From: JBOGDS01 sp050743075
GTDB taxonomy: Bacteria; Actinomycetota; Actinomycetes; Jiangellales; Jiangellaceae
NCBI GenBank assembly: GCA_050743075.1
Contig: JBOGDS010000003.1
Span: forward strand, 15,385 to 79,384
Reading direction: 5' to 3'
DNA: 64,000 bases
Shown: in pieces, positions 62,435-64,000 of the stretch
Layout of the letters: each line of letters starts with the position of its first letter
Numbering within the stretch: position 1 is the stretch's first letter
Made by a program: the position numbers and the translations under genes
The notes under the pieces: generated by a model
What the model was told of the DNA's origin: nothing
Databases searched by the model: none
The model's input: only the letters and a program-made list of their open reading frames with translations

Positions 62435-63964
62435 ATGTCTCGCGACACAACGGCGGTCCAACCGACCGTCCCCGAACCGATACCCAGCACCGCAGAGCAC
62501 GATCACGGCCACCGGCACCTCGGGATCGCGCTGGCGATCATCAGCGCGGCGCAGCTGATGATCGTGCTCGATGCGTCCGTCGTCAACATCGCGTTGCCGT
62601 CGATCCAGGCCGACCTGGGCTTCTCCCAAGCCAACCTGTCCTGGATCGTCAACGCCTACGTCCTCGCCTTCGGTGGCCTACTGCTCCTCGGCGGGCGGCT
62701 CGGCGACCTGCTCGGCCGCCGGCGCATCTTCATGGTCGGCATCGCGTTGTTCACCCTGGCGTCCCTGCTCGGTGGCGTGGCGCAGAACGAGGCCATGCTG
62801 CTGGCCGCCCGGGCGCTGCAGGGCGTCGGCGCGGCCATCGCCTCCCCCACCGCGCTGGCCTTGATCACGACGACGTTCCCGGCCGGGCCGCCGCGTAACC
62901 GGGCCATGGCGGTCTATGCCGCGATGTCGGGCATGGGTGCCGCCATCGGCCTCATCGTGGGTGGCTCGCTAACCGAGGTGTCCTGGCGGTGGACGCTGTT
63001 CATCAACATCCCGATCGGCATCCTCCTGCTGATGCTCGTGCCTCGTTTCCTCGGCGAGTCGCCACGTCAGCACGGCGAGTTCGACTTCCTCGGAGCCGTG
63101 GTGGGCACCGCTGGCCTGGCGTCCGTGGTCTACGGCCTGACCCACGCGGCCTCGCACGAGTGGACGTCGACGACCACCATCGTCACGTTGGTGATCGGCG
63201 TCGTGTTGCTCTTGGCGTTCGTCGCCATCGAGTCCCGACGGGAGCACCCGCTGTTGCCGACCCGGATCCTGGCCGACCGGACCCGCGCGGTCAGCTTCGT
63301 GTCCATGCTGATCATGGGCGCGGCGATGTTCGCGATGTTCTATTTCATCAGCCTGTTCGTTCAGCAGGTGCTCGGCTACAGCCCGCTGAAGGCCGGCGTC
63401 GCGTTCCTGCCGTTCACGGCGGGAATCATCATCGCCGCACAGACGGCATCGGCACTCGCATCGCGGGTCGACCCGCGGTGGATCGCCGGATCCGGCGCGA
63501 TCATCAGCGCCGTCGGGATGTGGGGCTACACCATGCTCGATGTCAACTCCACCTACGCGGCCGACCTGCTGCCATGGATCCTCGTGCAGTCGTTCGGCAT
63601 GGGGCTGGTGTTCGTGCCGCTGACGCTGACGGCGGTCAGCCGGATTGCCCGCGAGGACTCCGGAGTCGGCTCGGCCGTGCTTAACACGATGCAGCAGGTG
63701 GGTGGCGCAGTTGGGCTGGCCACTCTCGGTACGGTCTTCGTCCAGGCCACCCAGAACAGGGCCGAAGAGCTCGGCCAACTCGCAGCCAGTGGCGGTGTGG
63801 GCGACCCGGAGTTGATCCCGCTCGTCGCGCAGACGTACGGATCGACCCAGGCATTCTGGGTCGCGGCCGCGATGATCCTTGTCGCCGCTGTGATAGTATT
63901 GTTTGGCTTGTCGATCAAGCACGAGGAGCTGTCGAACGACGGCACGCCTGGCGTACCGGCCTGA
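62435..63964 (+). CDS. MFS drug transporter, DHA2 (14-helix) type
   Basis: A 509-residue permease with 14 predicted helices. It contains the DHA2 motif LDASVVNIALP in helix 1, motif A GRLGDLLGRRR in the first loop and motif C-like GMGAAIGLIVGG in helix 5. It exports drugs or metabolites using proton exchange. ATG 62435 has AGAAGAGAG upstream. Co-transcribed with the preceding TetR gene. The last 36 bases of the window after its stop show nothing. Confidence 0.9.
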   Translation: MSRDTTAVQPTVPEPIPSTAEHDHGHRHLGIALAIISAAQLMIVLDASVVNIALPSIQADLGFSQANLSWIVNAYVLAFGGLLLLGGRLGDLLGRRRIFMVGIALFTLASLLGGVAQNEAMLLAARALQGVGAAIASPTALALITTTFPAGPPRNRAMAVYAAMSGMGAAIGLIVGGSLTEVSWRWTLFINIPIGILLLMLVPRFLGESPRQHGEFDFLGAVVGTAGLASVVYGLTHAASHEWTSTTTIVTLVIGVVLLLAFVAIESRREHPLLPTRILADRTRAVSFVSMLIMGAAMFAMFYFISLFVQQVLGYSPLKAGVAFLPFTAGIIIAAQTASALASRVDPRWIAGSGAIISAVGMWGYTMLDVNSTYAADLLPWILVQSFGMGLVFVPLTLTAVSRIAREDSGVGSAVLNTMQQVGGAVGLATLGTVFVQATQNRAEELGQLAASGGVGDPELIPLVAQTYGSTQAFWVAAAMILVAAVIVLFGLSIKHEELSNDGTPGVPA

Positions 63965-64000
63965 CGACCGTCCTGTACGACGGCGGCTCGGCTCCTCCCC

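Overview
The window is very GC-rich, uses GTG starts freely and carries gene blocks typical of Actinomycetota: parA-scpA-scpB-rluB-cmk-der, and pgsA-DUF881-sbp-DUF881-gcvH-garA-ftsR-DUF151-merR-gcvP. Both blocks are in the order known from Mycobacterium tuberculosis (around Rv1708-Rv1713 and Rv1822-Rv1832). The genus cannot be fixed from this sequence; a soil-type filamentous or nocardioform actinobacterium fits best.

Layout. 0-4 kb: a 5'-cut FAD monooxygenase, a winged-helix gene stopped by an in-frame TAG, a decayed epoxide hydrolase and a TetR regulator. 4-11.5 kb: an intact, tightly overlapping core operon for chromosome condensation (ParA, ScpA, ScpB), rRNA pseudouridylation (RluB), aromatic amino acid synthesis (AroH, TyrA), CMP kinase, phospholipid acylation and ribosome assembly (Der). 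TyrA and Cmk share one unbroken reading frame. 11.5-15.7 kb: a structured intergenic segment, a DUF305 lipoprotein opposite a secreted LVIVD-repeat protein, a frameshifted acetyltransferase and tRNA-Pro(GGG). 15.9-26.3 kb: LigD-type ligase, then the cell envelope, glycine cleavage and FHA block, ending in gcvP behind a glycine riboswitch.

26.3-33.9 kb: an NTF2-like protein, TldD/TldE, a three-gene phenolic-lipid cluster (type III PKS, membrane methyltransferase, flavoprotein), and a SigK/RskA pair. The SigK/RskA pair is translationally coupled to a lipoprotein with a duplicated His/Met-rich helical domain (33.9-35.2 kb). 35-40 kb: a HAD-like phosphatase, a NodB-fold protein whose first catalytic motif is altered, a solute-binding/von Willebrand A fusion and a secreted DUF11-like protein. 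40-55 kb is accessory: ECF42 and ECF41 sigma factors with partner enzymes, two remnants of further ECF41 genes, an HTH scar, an extra qcrA-qcrB pair followed by a DnaJ-domain membrane protein with a (GTA)13 tract, a UvrA-like ABC protein, VOC proteins and an AraC regulator. 55-61.7 kb: a catabolic operon (LivG, broken LivF, Gfo/Idh/MocA dehydrogenase, DUF993, broken TSUP permease, sugar-phosphate isomerase), a 40-residue ORF and a frameshifted SDR. 61.8-64 kb: a TetR/MFS efflux pair behind palindromic operators.

A theme of the window is that reading-frame damage (at least eight genes) is confined to accessory regions while the core blocks are intact. This points to real decay rather than random sequencing error, though resequencing would settle it. 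The best candidates for something undescribed are the lipoprotein-sigK-rskA operon, the TyrA-Cmk fusion, the hairpin-rich segment after der, the pair of long palindromes with identical 22-nt loops, and the 40-residue ORF with a strong ribosome binding site.
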